This document shows, in pieces, positions 26,461-34,928 of a DNA stretch of 64,000 nt (its first letter is position 1; each line of letters starts with the position of its first letter). Below the pieces are notes generated by a model that did not search any database, was not told the origin of the DNA, and saw nothing but the letters and a program-made list of their open reading frames with translations. A program made the translations under genes and the position numbers. The stretch is taken from NCBI RefSeq assembly GCF_016650695.1, contig NZ_JAEKFH010000007.1, positions 186,001 through 250,000 of the forward strand, in the 5' to 3' direction. The stretch is from Pseudomonas sp. TH41. Lineage in GTDB: Bacteria > Pseudomonadota > Gammaproteobacteria > Pseudomonadales > Pseudomonadaceae.

Positions 26461-27342
26461 ATGAAACGACTCCCTCCCCTGCCGGCGCTGCACACCTTTC
26501 TGATCACCGCGCAGTGCTGCAACTTCACGCGCGCCGCCGAGCAACTGCACATCACCCAAGGCGCGGTGAGTCGGCAGATTGCAGGGCTGGAAGATCATCT
26601 GGGTTATGAGTTGTTTATTCGTCAGGCCCGAGGCCTTGACCTGACCGCTGAGGGACGGGAATGGCTGCCACGGGTCCAGCAGATTTTCGAGCTGATCGAC
26701 GACGCTGTAGAACAGATCGGCGAGAAGCGCGAAACCCTGCAACTCAAGGCCCCGACCTGTGTCATGCGCTGGCTGTTGCCGCGTCTGTTGCAGTGGCAAA
26801 GGGAGCGCCCGGACGTGCCGGTGGAATTGACCACCACGGTCAAACACGGCGTGGATTTTCATCGTGAACAATTCGATGCTGCGGTGATGTACGGCGCACC
26901 GCCGGACCATTCAATGGCGTCCCAACTTCTGTTCGATGAACAACTGACCCCCGTCTGTTCCAAGCCTCTGCTCGAAGGCCCGGTGCCGCTGCAGACGCCG
27001 AAGGACCTGGAGCAGCACATGCTGCTGCACCCGACCCGGGATGAACGGGACTGGAAGGCGTGGCTGGCCACCGCTGATGTTCGTTTGAGCAATGTCAGTA
27101 AAGGTCAGCATTTCGAAACGCTGGACCTGGCGATGTCGATGGCCTCACAAGGGACGGGCGTGGCGATTGGGGATTGGTCGTTGATTGGCGATGACCTGAG
27201 CGCCGGGCGCCTGGTGATGCCGTTCGAATTGAAGGTAAAAACAGGGTTGGCGTATTACCTGGTGCTTCCGCAGAAGCCAGCACCTTCGCCGAAGTTGCAG
27301 GAATTGTTGGGGTGGTTGGTGGCACAAGCGCAATCCAGGTAA
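26461..27342 (+). CDS. LysR-family regulator (GcvA-like)
   Basis: 293 residues. The N-terminal winged helix-turn-helix includes NFTRAAEQLHITQGAVSRQI, and the C-terminal periplasmic-binding-like effector domain begins near residue 90. It is divergently transcribed from the decarboxylase/ABC operon across 159 bases, the usual arrangement for a LysR regulator of its neighbour. I infer that it controls that operon; the inducer is unknown. Confidence 0.85.
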   Translation: MKRLPPLPALHTFLITAQCCNFTRAAEQLHITQGAVSRQIAGLEDHLGYELFIRQARGLDLTAEGREWLPRVQQIFELIDDAVEQIGEKRETLQLKAPTCVMRWLLPRLLQWQRERPDVPVELTTTVKHGVDFHREQFDAAVMYGAPPDHSMASQLLFDEQLTPVCSKPLLEGPVPLQTPKDLEQHMLLHPTRDERDWKAWLATADVRLSNVSKGQHFETLDLAMSMASQGTGVAIGDWSLIGDDLSAGRLVMPFELKVKTGLAYYLVLPQKPAPSPKLQELLGWLVAQAQSR

Positions 27343-27354
27343 ACCAAGCACCCT

Positions 27355-27435
27355 GTAGGAGCGAGCTTGCTCGCGATGGTGTGTCAGTCGACATCAATGT
27401 GTCTGACACTCCATCGCGAGCAAGCTCGCTCCTAC
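27355..27435. repeat. REPIN, class A
   Basis: GTAGGAGCGAGCTTGCTCGC and its reverse complement, with a shorter inner spacer of its own dyad (GTCAGTCGACATCA region). It sits between two convergent genes. Confidence 0.88.
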
Positions 27436-27459
27436 AACAGGGTTGCGGTGTTGCGGGAT

Positions 27460-28074
27460 TCAGTACCCGACTGTAAACCGTTGCCGTGAATGCTTCGGCG
27501 CTTCCACTTCGTCGATCATTGCAATCGCAAAATCGGCGAACGTAATCCAGCTTCGCCCTGCACTGCTCACCAGCAAATCATCGTTACCGATCCGGAACTT
27601 GCCGGTGCGTTCGCCTTCGACAAACTCCGCCGACGGCGACAGGAAGGACCAGTCCAGATCCTTTTCCTGACGCAGGTTTTCAAGAAATACCGTGCCGGCA
27701 CTCGCCTCAGCCTTGTACGCCTGCGGGAAGCCCTTGCTGTCGATAACGCGGGTTCCGTCCGGCAGCAACAGCGAGCCGGCTCCGCCCACCACCAGCAGAC
27801 GTTTCACCCCGGCCGCCTTCACCGGCCCGATCACGGCGCTGGCCGCCAGCGTCGAGAAATGCACCGCGCTGATCACCACATCATTGCCCGCGATTGCCGC
27901 TTGCAAGGCTTGTGGGTCGAGCGCATCGACGTTTTTGCAGACCATGTCAACACGTTCGCCGATTTTAGAAGTATCGCGAGCGATGGCGGTGACGCTATGG
28001 CCACGACGCAGGGCCTCTTCCACTAGCTGGCTACCGGCACGACCGGTGGCCCCGATGATTGCGATTTTACTCAT
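27460..28074 (-). CDS. NAD(P)-binding reductase, NmrA/YwnB-like
   Basis: 204 residues. The Rossmann motif GATGRAGSQLVEEALRRGH is at the N-terminus, with an atypical SDR core (VKRLLVVGGAGSLLLPDG). The classical YxxxK catalytic pair is not obvious, as is usual for this group of NAD(P)H-binding regulators and reductases. Single gene, flanked by a class A REPIN downstream and a class B REPIN upstream. Substrate unknown. Confidence 0.82.
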   Translation of the reverse strand: MSKIAIIGATGRAGSQLVEEALRRGHSVTAIARDTSKIGERVDMVCKNVDALDPQALQAAIAGNDVVISAVHFSTLAASAVIGPVKAAGVKRLLVVGGAGSLLLPDGTRVIDSKGFPQAYKAEASAGTVFLENLRQEKDLDWSFLSPSAEFVEGERTGKFRIGNDDLLVSSAGRSWITFADFAIAMIDEVEAPKHSRQRFTVGY

Positions 28075-28105
28075 GACATTCTCCAGTGAAATTGGGTGTG
28101 CCTAT

Positions 28106-28195
28106 GTAGGAGCTGGCGAAGCCTGCGATCTTTTGATCTTTAGGCAGCTGCGGCAACGGCAAGATCAAAAGATCGCAGGCTTCGCCAGCTCCTAC
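28106..28195. repeat. REPIN, class B
   Basis: GTAGGAGCTGGCGAAGCCTG and its reverse complement around GCGATCTTTTGATC and GATCAAAAGATCGC. Confidence 0.9.
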
Positions 28196-28234
28196 AGGGT
28201 CAAGCGCTTGACGTAAAACATCTGCTATCGCGAA

Positions 28235-29116
28235 TTACCACTTCATCTCGCCCTTGGCGACTTTGGCGCTCAGCACCAGCGAGCTCTCTTCGCCCAGTGC
28301 CGGGTAACGTTTTTTCATCGCGGCGATTAACGCGGCGGAATCTTTTGCCTGGATGGTTTCTTCGTCGAAGGCTTTGATGTAATCGGCGGTGAACTGCACA
28401 GCGGTCAGCGAACGGGCGCTGTCACCGAGGTAATGGCCCGGCACGATGGTTTTCGGTTTCAAGGTCTCGATTGAGTGCAGCGTAGCCAACCAGTCGGTAT
28501 GGGACTGCGCCGTTTGGGTGTCGGCCATCCAGACGTGGATGTTTTCTGCGACGACCACGCCACCGACCACGGCCTTGATCGACGGGATCCACACGAACGT
28601 CCGATCTGGCTGCTTGCCTTCCAGTCCCACCACCTGCAGTTTCTGCCCTTCGAGGATCAGGCTGTCACCTTGAAGGACGTCCGGGACGATAGTCTTGGTC
28701 GGCACGTCAGCCCCCATTTTCGGTCCCCAGAACGCCAGTTTGCCGTCGACGGTTTGTTTGATGTGATCAACTGTCGGCTGCGAGGCCAGCACCTTGGCTT
28801 GCGGGAATGCGCGGGTCAGGGTGTCGAGGCCGAAGTAGTAATCCGGGTCGCCGTGACTGATGTAAATGGTGGTCAGGTGCTTGCCACTGGCGCGGATCTT
28901 CTCCACCACCTGCTCGGCCTGGGATTTGCCTAATTGCGCGTCGACCAGGATTGCGTCCTTCTCACCGCTGACCAATACCGAGGTCACCGGGAAAATCGCT
29001 TTTTCGCCCGGGTTGTACACGTCCAGCGTCAGCGTCGAGGCCGCCGCGGCGTGGGCCGCGAAGCCGAGAATGGCGGTGGCCAGCAATAGGCGTTTGAGAG
29101 AAGTGAAGCCGATCAT
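28235..29116 (-). CDS. Exported MBL-fold hydrolase-like protein
   Basis: 293 residues with a Sec signal peptide (KRLLLATAILGFAAHAAAAS). The metallo-beta-lactamase fold is evident (DAILVDAQLGKSQAEQVVEK, TIVPGHYLG), but the canonical HxHxDH metal motif reads SHGDPDYYFG. Only one of its three His is kept, so metal binding must differ from typical members. It is divergent from a LysR-type gene (29328), which may regulate it. Activity unknown. Confidence 0.8.
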   Translation of the reverse strand: MIGFTSLKRLLLATAILGFAAHAAAASTLTLDVYNPGEKAIFPVTSVLVSGEKDAILVDAQLGKSQAEQVVEKIRASGKHLTTIYISHGDPDYYFGLDTLTRAFPQAKVLASQPTVDHIKQTVDGKLAFWGPKMGADVPTKTIVPDVLQGDSLILEGQKLQVVGLEGKQPDRTFVWIPSIKAVVGGVVVAENIHVWMADTQTAQSHTDWLATLHSIETLKPKTIVPGHYLGDSARSLTAVQFTADYIKAFDEETIQAKDSAALIAAMKKRYPALGEESSLVLSAKVAKGEMKW

Positions 29117-29147
29117 GTGTTGCTCCGTAGGTTGATGAGTACCCTTT

Positions 29148-29246
29148 GTAGGAGCGAGCTTGCTCGCGATGGTCGTTAACGATAACGCGTGCTTAACCGG
29201 GTAAATGCGGTGCTCTTGCGACCATCGCGAGCAAGCTCGCTCCTAC
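29148..29246. repeat. REPIN, class A
   Basis: GTAGGAGCGAGCTTGCTCGC, inner GTTAACGATAACGCG, and GAGCAAGCTCGCTCCTAC. It lies in the divergent gap between the MBL gene and the LysR gene. Confidence 0.9.
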
Positions 29247-29327
29247 AGAGGAACAGAGCTTAGTTGCCTGACTCAGTACAAAAAATGCGAAGCTGGAACA
29301 TAGTTTGTTTCTAAAAGCGGGCAAATC

Positions 29328-30233
29328 ATGGATCGTCTACAAGCAATGCGCGTGTTCGTCACGGTCGTTGACCTCGGCAGCCAGTCGGCCGCCGCCGATC
29401 ATCTGGACCTGTCACGCCCGGTAGTGTCCCGGTATCTGGCGGAACTGGAGGACTGGGTCGGCGCGCGCCTGATGCACCGCACCACCCGCAAATTGAGCCT
29501 GACCGCTGCCGGCAACGAAATCCTGCCCCGATGCCGACAAATGCTCGACTTATCCACAGACATGCAAGCCGCCGTCAGCGAACCGGATGATGCCCCGCGT
29601 GGCCTGCTGCGCATCAGCGTCAGCACCTCGTTCGGCCAGGCGCAACTGGCGGACGCCATGGCGGCTTACGTCAAGCGCTACCCTGGCGTCAGCATCGACA
29701 TGCAGATGCTCGACCGCACGGTGAACCTGGTGGATGAGCGCATCGACCTGGCGATTCGCACCAGCAACGACCTCGACCCGAACCTGATCGCCCGGCGACT
29801 GACGGTCTGCCGCTCGGTGATCTGCGCCTCCCCCGCTTACTTGCGCGAACACCCGACACCGCAGCGGGTGGAGGATTTGAGCCTGCACAATTGCCTGACC
29901 CATTCCTATTTCGGCAAAAGCCTCTGGCATTTCGAGCAGGACGGCGAACCGGTCTCGGTGCCGGTGCAGGGCAATATCAGCGCCAACGAGGCCAGCACCC
30001 TGCTGCGCGCGACAATGGCCGGTGCCGGCGTGGCCATGCTCCCCAGTTATCAGGCCGGCGTGCATATCCACAGCGGCGAACTGATCCGCTTGCTGCCCCT
30101 GGCTGAACCAAGACAGATGAACGTGTACGCGGTGTATGCCTCACGCAAACACATGCCGGCGGCGTTGCGCAGCCTGCTGGATTTTCTGGTGTTGAGGTTC
30201 CCCGAAGAACCCGCGTGGGATGTGGGTCTTTAA
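29328..30233 (+). CDS. LysR-family regulator (DmlR/AaeR-like)
   Basis: 301 residues. The helix-turn-helix is in SQSAAADHLDLSRPVVSRYL, with an effector-binding domain from about residue 90 (GLLRISVSTSFGQAQLADAM). It is divergent from the MBL-fold gene and probably regulates it or itself. Confidence 0.85.
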   Translation: MDRLQAMRVFVTVVDLGSQSAAADHLDLSRPVVSRYLAELEDWVGARLMHRTTRKLSLTAAGNEILPRCRQMLDLSTDMQAAVSEPDDAPRGLLRISVSTSFGQAQLADAMAAYVKRYPGVSIDMQMLDRTVNLVDERIDLAIRTSNDLDPNLIARRLTVCRSVICASPAYLREHPTPQRVEDLSLHNCLTHSYFGKSLWHFEQDGEPVSVPVQGNISANEASTLLRATMAGAGVAMLPSYQAGVHIHSGELIRLLPLAEPRQMNVYAVYASRKHMPAALRSLLDFLVLRFPEEPAWDVGL

Positions 30234-30273
30234 GAGACCCCGCCAACTCCTGGATTTGGAATGCATACACCTT

Positions 30274-30374
30274 GTAGGAGCCGCCGAAGGCTGCGATCTT
30301 TTGATCTTGCCTTTCTCGGCACCGCTGAAGATCAGAATCAAGATCAAAAGATCGCAGCCTTCGGCAGCTCCTAC
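30274..30374. repeat. REPIN, class B
   Basis: GTAGGAGCCGCCGAAGGCTG and CAGCCTTCGGCAGCTCCTAC with the GATCTTTTGATC / GATCAAAAGATC core. Confidence 0.9.
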
Positions 30375-30439
30375 ACATATTACCGGCTTGACCTATGCTT
30401 AAAGTAATACCGAAGGGTATTCGTTCAGAGGTCAGCGCC

Positions 30440-30616
30440 ATGAACATCAAAACAAGAAGATACCTCGCGATTTTTGTCACCTGCGCCGTCACGCTCGGGC
30501 TGTATGGCGCTGCCGCCTGGCGCGTCGAACAGCTACGCAACTTGCCCCGTGAATACGCGAGCTGCAACTTTGAACGCTGCATCCCCCACAACGCGACCCT
30601 CAACGCCCTCCGGTAA
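30440..30616 (+). CDS. Small single-pass membrane protein
   Basis: 58 residues from the ATG at 30440. One membrane helix (YLAIFVTCAVTLGLYGAAAW) is followed by a short tail with two Cys (ASCNFERCIPH) that could form a disulfide outside the membrane. The longer in-frame start at 30395 is not favoured. Not recognised. It is convergent with pobR, 9 bases away. Confidence 0.55.
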   Translation: MNIKTRRYLAIFVTCAVTLGLYGAAAWRVEQLRNLPREYASCNFERCIPHNATLNALR

Positions 30617-30625
30617 CGCAGGGGA

Positions 30626-31522
30626 TCAGGCTTGGTTGTCCTGATCGGCCTTCAAGCGGTCGCGAAAAGCCTTGGGCGAGATCCCCACTCGGCGCCGGAA
30701 AAGACGCGTGAAGTTGGTCGGATCAGAGAACCCCAACACGTCGGACATTTCGTAAATGGTCATGCTGGTGTAGGTCAGCAAACGCTTGGCCTCCAGCAAT
30801 TGACGCTCGTGCATGATCTGCAACGCCGGTTGTCCCGCCAATTCACGGCAGGTGCCGTTGAGGTGCGACACGGAAATCCCCAATCGATGGGCCAGGTCCT
30901 CGACCTTGACGTGCTGGCGATAAGTCTCCTCCACCAATTGAATAAAACCGTTGAGGTATTCCCGGGCACGCTGCGGACGCTGAGTGGCCGAGCGGCGCTG
31001 AAGCACCTGGCGGCTGACCCACACCATGATCACGCTGACCAGCGAATGCATGAGCATTTCCCGCGCGGGTTGATGGCCGGTGTATTCGCTTTGCAGCGCC
31101 GAAAACAGGCTATTCAAGTAGTCGCTGTCCTTGCCCGCCGGATAACTTTCGGCGTGGGCCAGGGCATTCACCGAGTGACCCAGTTGCGCTTGAAGATGCG
31201 CAATCAGCGGCGTGGCCAGGGTGACGACAAACCCTTCGACATCTTCGGAAAAACGATAGCCATGCACCGATAACGGCGGCAAAACCAGGATCGCCGGTTC
31301 GCTCAATTGCGTGCGTTTGCCTTCGATTTCAAGCTCTGCCTGACCTTTGAAAACGAAGAGCAGTTGACACAAATCGGCGTGGCGATGGGGTTTGATTTCC
31401 CATTGATGTTCGCGGCTGCGTTTGGAAATGGTTTCACAGTGCAGCAAGTCCGGGGTCGGCCAGTCGAGGCTTTCACCATAGAGCTTGAACACCGGAATCG
31501 AAGGCAGGGCAGGCTTGTTCAT
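30626..31522 (-). CDS. pobR: AraC-family activator of p-hydroxybenzoate catabolism
   Basis: 298 residues. An N-terminal cupin-like effector domain (HRHADLCQLLFVFKGQAELE, ILVLPPLSVHGYRF) precedes two helix-turn-helix motifs (KVEDLAHRLGISVSHLNGTC, MSDVLGFSDPTNFTRLFRRR). It is divergent from pobA, as in other pseudomonads, and is expected to activate pobA in response to p-hydroxybenzoate. The ATG at 31522 is preferred over the GTG just before it. Confidence 0.88.
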   Translation of the reverse strand: MNKPALPSIPVFKLYGESLDWPTPDLLHCETISKRSREHQWEIKPHRHADLCQLLFVFKGQAELEIEGKRTQLSEPAILVLPPLSVHGYRFSEDVEGFVVTLATPLIAHLQAQLGHSVNALAHAESYPAGKDSDYLNSLFSALQSEYTGHQPAREMLMHSLVSVIMVWVSRQVLQRRSATQRPQRAREYLNGFIQLVEETYRQHVKVEDLAHRLGISVSHLNGTCRELAGQPALQIMHERQLLEAKRLLTYTSMTIYEMSDVLGFSDPTNFTRLFRRRVGISPKAFRDRLKADQDNQA

Positions 31523-31616
31523 CACTTCAATCCAGGCCTCGGGGATGTGGCGGGCGATAATCGCACCGATTGGCAGAATGTCCAGGTATCGGCTCAGTTT
31601 TCACCTTCAATTGACA

Positions 31617-31693
31617 GACTCGCAAGTGAAAAATGCAAGCACTCGATCCATAAAAATCATTCACCGGCCTTGGTCGCGTGGAACTTGCGAGTC
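31617..31693. promoter_or_regulatory. Inverted repeat in the pobR-pobA divergent region
   Basis: GACTCGCAAGT (31617-31627) and ACTTGCGAGTC (31683-31693) are perfect reverse complements, centres 66 bp apart. The right arm ends 9 bases before the pobA start codon and the left arm directly follows TTGACA. This is a good candidate for PobR operator sites, with the right arm placed to affect pobA translation or initiation. Confidence 0.6.
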
Positions 31694-31702
31694 ATAAAAA
31701 CA

Positions 31703-32896
31703 ATGAAAACCCTGAAAACCCAAGTTGCCATTATCGGTGCTGGCCCTTCCGGCTTGCTGCTCGGCCAATTGCTGCACAACGCCGGCATCGACACCCTCAT
31801 CCTCGAACGCCAAACGCCGGATTATGTGCGCGGTCGAATCCGTGCCGGTGTTCTCGAACAAGGCATGGTAGAGCTGCTGCGCCAGGCCGGCGTGGGGCAG
31901 CGCATGGACGCCGAAGGGCTGGTGCATGGCGGGTTTGAACTGGCCCTCGAGGGGCGTCGGGTGCACATCGATCTGCGCGCCATGACCGGTGGCAAAACCG
32001 TGATGATCTACGGCCAGACCGACGTCACGCGCGACCTGATGGCCGCTCGTCAGATCGCCGGGGCGATGACGATCTACGAGGCGCAAAACGTCGTGCCTCA
32101 CGGCATGAAAACCGATGAAGCGTTTGTCACGTTCGAAAAGGACGGTGAGACGTATCGGCTCGATTGCGACTATATCGCCGGTTGCGACGGCTTCCATGGC
32201 GTGGCACGGCAGTCGATTCCCGCCGAGAGCCTGAAGGTGTTCGAGCGGGTCTACCCGTTTGGCTGGCTCGGGATTCTCGCCGACACCCCTCCGGTCCATG
32301 ACGAGTTGGTCTACGCCCGCCACGAACGCGGCTTTGCCCTGTGCAGCATGCGTTCGGCGACGCGCACTCGTTATTACCTACAGGTGCCAGCCGATGAACA
32401 GGTGGAAAACTGGTCCGATCAGCGCTTCTGGGATGAACTCAAATGCCGCCTGCCTGGCGCGTTGGCCGAGTCATTGGTGACCGGACCGTCCATCGAAAAA
32501 AGCATCGCGCCGCTGCGCAGTTTTGTGGCCGAACCGATGCAATACGGGCGAATGTTCCTGGTCGGTGACGCCGCACACATTGTCCCGCCGACGGGTGCCA
32601 AAGGCCTTAACCTGGCGGCCAGCGACGTCAGTACGTTGTTCAATATCCTGCTGAAGGTTTACCGCGAAGGCCGTGTCGACTTGCTGGAGAAATACTCCGA
32701 GGTGTGCCTGCGCCGGGTGTGGAAAGCCGAGCGCTTTTCCTGGTGGATGACGTCGATGCTGCACCGCTTCGACGATCACGACGCCTTCAGCCAGCGGATC
32801 ACCGAGTCGGAGTTGGCCTACTTTGTCGACTCTGAGGCCGGTCGAAAGACCATTGCAGAAAATTACGTCGGTCTTCCATACGAGGCTATCGAATAG
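31703..32896 (+). CDS. pobA: 4-hydroxybenzoate 3-monooxygenase
   Basis: 397 residues, the usual length for this flavoprotein. FAD binding is shown by AIIGAGPSGLLLGQLL and GDAAHIVPPTGAKGLNLAAS, with the conserved DG fingerprint in GCDGFHGVAR. It hydroxylates p-hydroxybenzoate to protocatechuate using NADPH and O2, feeding the beta-ketoadipate pathway. The ATG at 31703 gives the family N-terminus MKTLKTQVAIIGAG. Divergent from its activator gene pobR. Confidence 0.95.
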   Translation: MKTLKTQVAIIGAGPSGLLLGQLLHNAGIDTLILERQTPDYVRGRIRAGVLEQGMVELLRQAGVGQRMDAEGLVHGGFELALEGRRVHIDLRAMTGGKTVMIYGQTDVTRDLMAARQIAGAMTIYEAQNVVPHGMKTDEAFVTFEKDGETYRLDCDYIAGCDGFHGVARQSIPAESLKVFERVYPFGWLGILADTPPVHDELVYARHERGFALCSMRSATRTRYYLQVPADEQVENWSDQRFWDELKCRLPGALAESLVTGPSIEKSIAPLRSFVAEPMQYGRMFLVGDAAHIVPPTGAKGLNLAASDVSTLFNILLKVYREGRVDLLEKYSEVCLRRVWKAERFSWWMTSMLHRFDDHDAFSQRITESELAYFVDSEAGRKTIAENYVGLPYEAIE

Positions 32897-32975
32897 CCTG
32901 CTACCGACTTACACTGGCGAGCATCCCCGCTCGCCTTGCTCCTTGCGGGTCAATCACTGCCTGCAGGTTTTACCC

Positions 32976-34493
32976 GTGACCAATCTCAACCAGCCTGAAA
33001 CGCCAAAATCAGCCATTCGCAGTGTGCTAATGGCGCTGATGCTGGCGATCTTTCTCGCCGCGCTGGACCAGACCATCGTCGCCGTGTCGATGCCGGCCAT
33101 TTCCGCGCAGTTCAAGGACGTCAATCTGCTGGCCTGGGTGATTTCCGGCTACATGGTGGCGATGACGGTGGCCGTGCCGATCTACGGCAAACTCGGCGAT
33201 CTGTACGGCCGCCGCAAGTTGATGCTGTTCGGTTTGGGCGTGTTCACGCTCGCTTCGTTGTTCTGTGGCATGGCCCAGAGCATGGAGCAACTGGTGCTGG
33301 CGCGGATTATCCAGGGCATTGGTGCCGGCGGGATGGTTTCGGTGAGCCAGGCGATCATCGGCGACATCGTGCCGCCTCGGGAACGCGGCCGCTATCAAGG
33401 TTACTTCAGCAGCATGTACGCGGTGGCCAGTGTGGCCGGCCCGGTGCTTGGCGGTTACATGACCGAATACCTGTCCTGGCGCTGGGTGTTCCTGATCAAT
33501 CTGCCGCTGGGCCTTGGCGCCTGGCTGGTGGCCAATCGCACGTTGGTGGGACTGCCTATACCGCAACGCAAACCCGTCATCGATTACCTCGGCACCTTGC
33601 TGATGATCATCGGTTTGACGGCCTTGTTGCTGGGCATCACCCAGGTCGGTCAGGGCCATTCGTGGCGCAGTGCCGACGTGTTGGGCTTGCTCGTCTGCGC
33701 GGTAGTCGTTCTGGCATTGTTCGTCTGGCACGAGCGCCGGGCACGGGAACCGTTGCTGCCGATGCACCTGTTCGCCAATCGCAATGCGATCCTGTGCTGG
33801 TGCACGATTTTCTTCACCAGTTTCCAGGCGATCTCGTTGATTGTGCTGATGCCGCTGCGCTTCCAGAGCGTCACTGGTGCCGGGGCTGACAGCGCCGCCC
33901 TGCATCTGTTGCCGCTGGCCATTGGTTTACCGATTGGCGCGTATTTCGCCGGCCGCCGGACCTCGGTGACCGGGCGCTACAAACCGATGATCCTGAGCGG
34001 CGCCATACTCATGCCAATCTCGATCATCGGCATGGCGTTCAGCCCGCCGCAGGCTGTGCTGCTGAGCAGCGTGTTCATGCTGCTCAGCGGGATTGCCTCG
34101 GGCATGCAGTTCCCGACGTCATTGGTCGGGACGCAGAATTCGGTGGCACAACGGGACATCGGTGTCGCCACCAGCACCACCAACCTGTTCCGTTCGTTGG
34201 GCGGCGCAGTGGGCGTGGCGTTGATGTCGGCGCTGCTGCTGGCGTTGTTGCAGGATTCGAGCTTCGCCCACCTGGCCGGTTCGTCGATGATTGCCGAGGG
34301 CAGTTCGGGGAGTGTCTTGCTGGACGGCTTGAACGCCGCGCCGGGGGATGCGCAGAACGCGTTGCGCGCCGAGCTGCTGCTGACCTTCCGGCATTTGCTG
34401 ATGGTCAGCACGGCGGTATCGTTGTTGGGATTGGCGGCGGCGATTGCCATGCCGAACATGGTGTTGCGTGGGCGTGAGGATAAGGTCCGATAG
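32976..34493 (+). CDS. MFS transporter, DHA2 (14-helix drug efflux) family
   Basis: 505 residues from a GTG at 32976, with about 14 membrane helices. The signature motifs are present: LDQTIVAVSMPAI in helix 1, GKLGDLYGRRKLM in the first loop, and GPVLGGYMTEYLSWRWVFLIN, the antiporter motif region. It lies 79 bases after pobA, so it may share its transcript and could export aromatic acids, but the drug:H+ antiporter family is broad. An upstream in-frame extension overlaps pobA and is rejected. Confidence 0.83.
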   Translation: MTNLNQPETPKSAIRSVLMALMLAIFLAALDQTIVAVSMPAISAQFKDVNLLAWVISGYMVAMTVAVPIYGKLGDLYGRRKLMLFGLGVFTLASLFCGMAQSMEQLVLARIIQGIGAGGMVSVSQAIIGDIVPPRERGRYQGYFSSMYAVASVAGPVLGGYMTEYLSWRWVFLINLPLGLGAWLVANRTLVGLPIPQRKPVIDYLGTLLMIIGLTALLLGITQVGQGHSWRSADVLGLLVCAVVVLALFVWHERRAREPLLPMHLFANRNAILCWCTIFFTSFQAISLIVLMPLRFQSVTGAGADSAALHLLPLAIGLPIGAYFAGRRTSVTGRYKPMILSGAILMPISIIGMAFSPPQAVLLSSVFMLLSGIASGMQFPTSLVGTQNSVAQRDIGVATSTTNLFRSLGGAVGVALMSALLLALLQDSSFAHLAGSSMIAEGSSGSVLLDGLNAAPGDAQNALRAELLLTFRHLLMVSTAVSLLGLAAAIAMPNMVLRGREDKVR

Positions 34494-34511
34494 GAAGACC
34501 GAGTCGCAGCC

Positions 34512-34604
34512 ATCGCGAGCAAGCTCGCTCCCACAGTGATTGGTGTCGTACACAAAATGTGTGGCTGCTGGAGATCCAATGTGGGAGCGAGCCTGCTCGC
34601 GAAA
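34512..34604. repeat. REP pair, class A
   Basis: ATCGCGAGCAAGCTCGCTCC at the left and GTGGGAGCGAGCCTGCTCGC at the right, tail-to-tail, after the MFS gene. Confidence 0.85.
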
Positions 34605-34627
34605 GCGTCATAACAGACACCGCATCA

Positions 34628-34813
34628 TCAAGGGCTGTAATACCCGACAGCCACCAGAAAATGCTCACGTCCGATCAACGCCGAGGACGGCCCGCCGCTG
34701 GCGAGCATCACGCCCTTGGTATCGACCACAAAGACATAACGATCCTTGTCGACAAAATCGCCCTGGCGGCTGAACGAATATCCTTTGTAGCCGCTGGTGT
34801 AGCCTGCGTCGCC
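34628..34813 (-). pseudogene. Truncated Cache-domain protein remnant (C-terminal end only)
   Basis: The minus strand reads 61 sense codons to a TGA at 34628-34630: GDAGYTSGYKGYSF, then DKDRYVFVVDTKGVMLASGG and SALIGREHFLVAVGYYSP. The segment matches the end of a small single Cache (sensor) domain protein. Upstream the frame runs directly into a class B REPIN (34816-34916), and the next gene follows at once, so the N-terminal part including any start codon or signal peptide is gone. Confidence 0.7.
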
Positions 34814-34815
34814 CT

Positions 34816-34916
34816 GTAGGAGCTGCCGCAGGCTGCGATCTTTTGATCTTGATCTTCGGCGGTCTCGAAAAGATCAAAATCAAGATCAAAAGATCGCAGC
34901 CTTCGGCAGCTCCTAC
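34816..34916. repeat. REPIN, class B, at the truncation point of the Cache remnant
   Basis: GTAGGAGCTGCCGCAGGCTG and CAGCCTTCGGCAGCTCCTAC with GATCTTTTGATC cores. It lies exactly between the broken gene and the stop codon of the coiled-coil gene. Confidence 0.9.
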
Positions 34917-34928
34917 AGGGGGGCCGGA

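Noticed and set aside
34816..34916. Insertion sequence at the Cache remnant
   Set aside because: There is no transposase, terminal repeat pair or target duplication; the element is a 101-bp REPIN.
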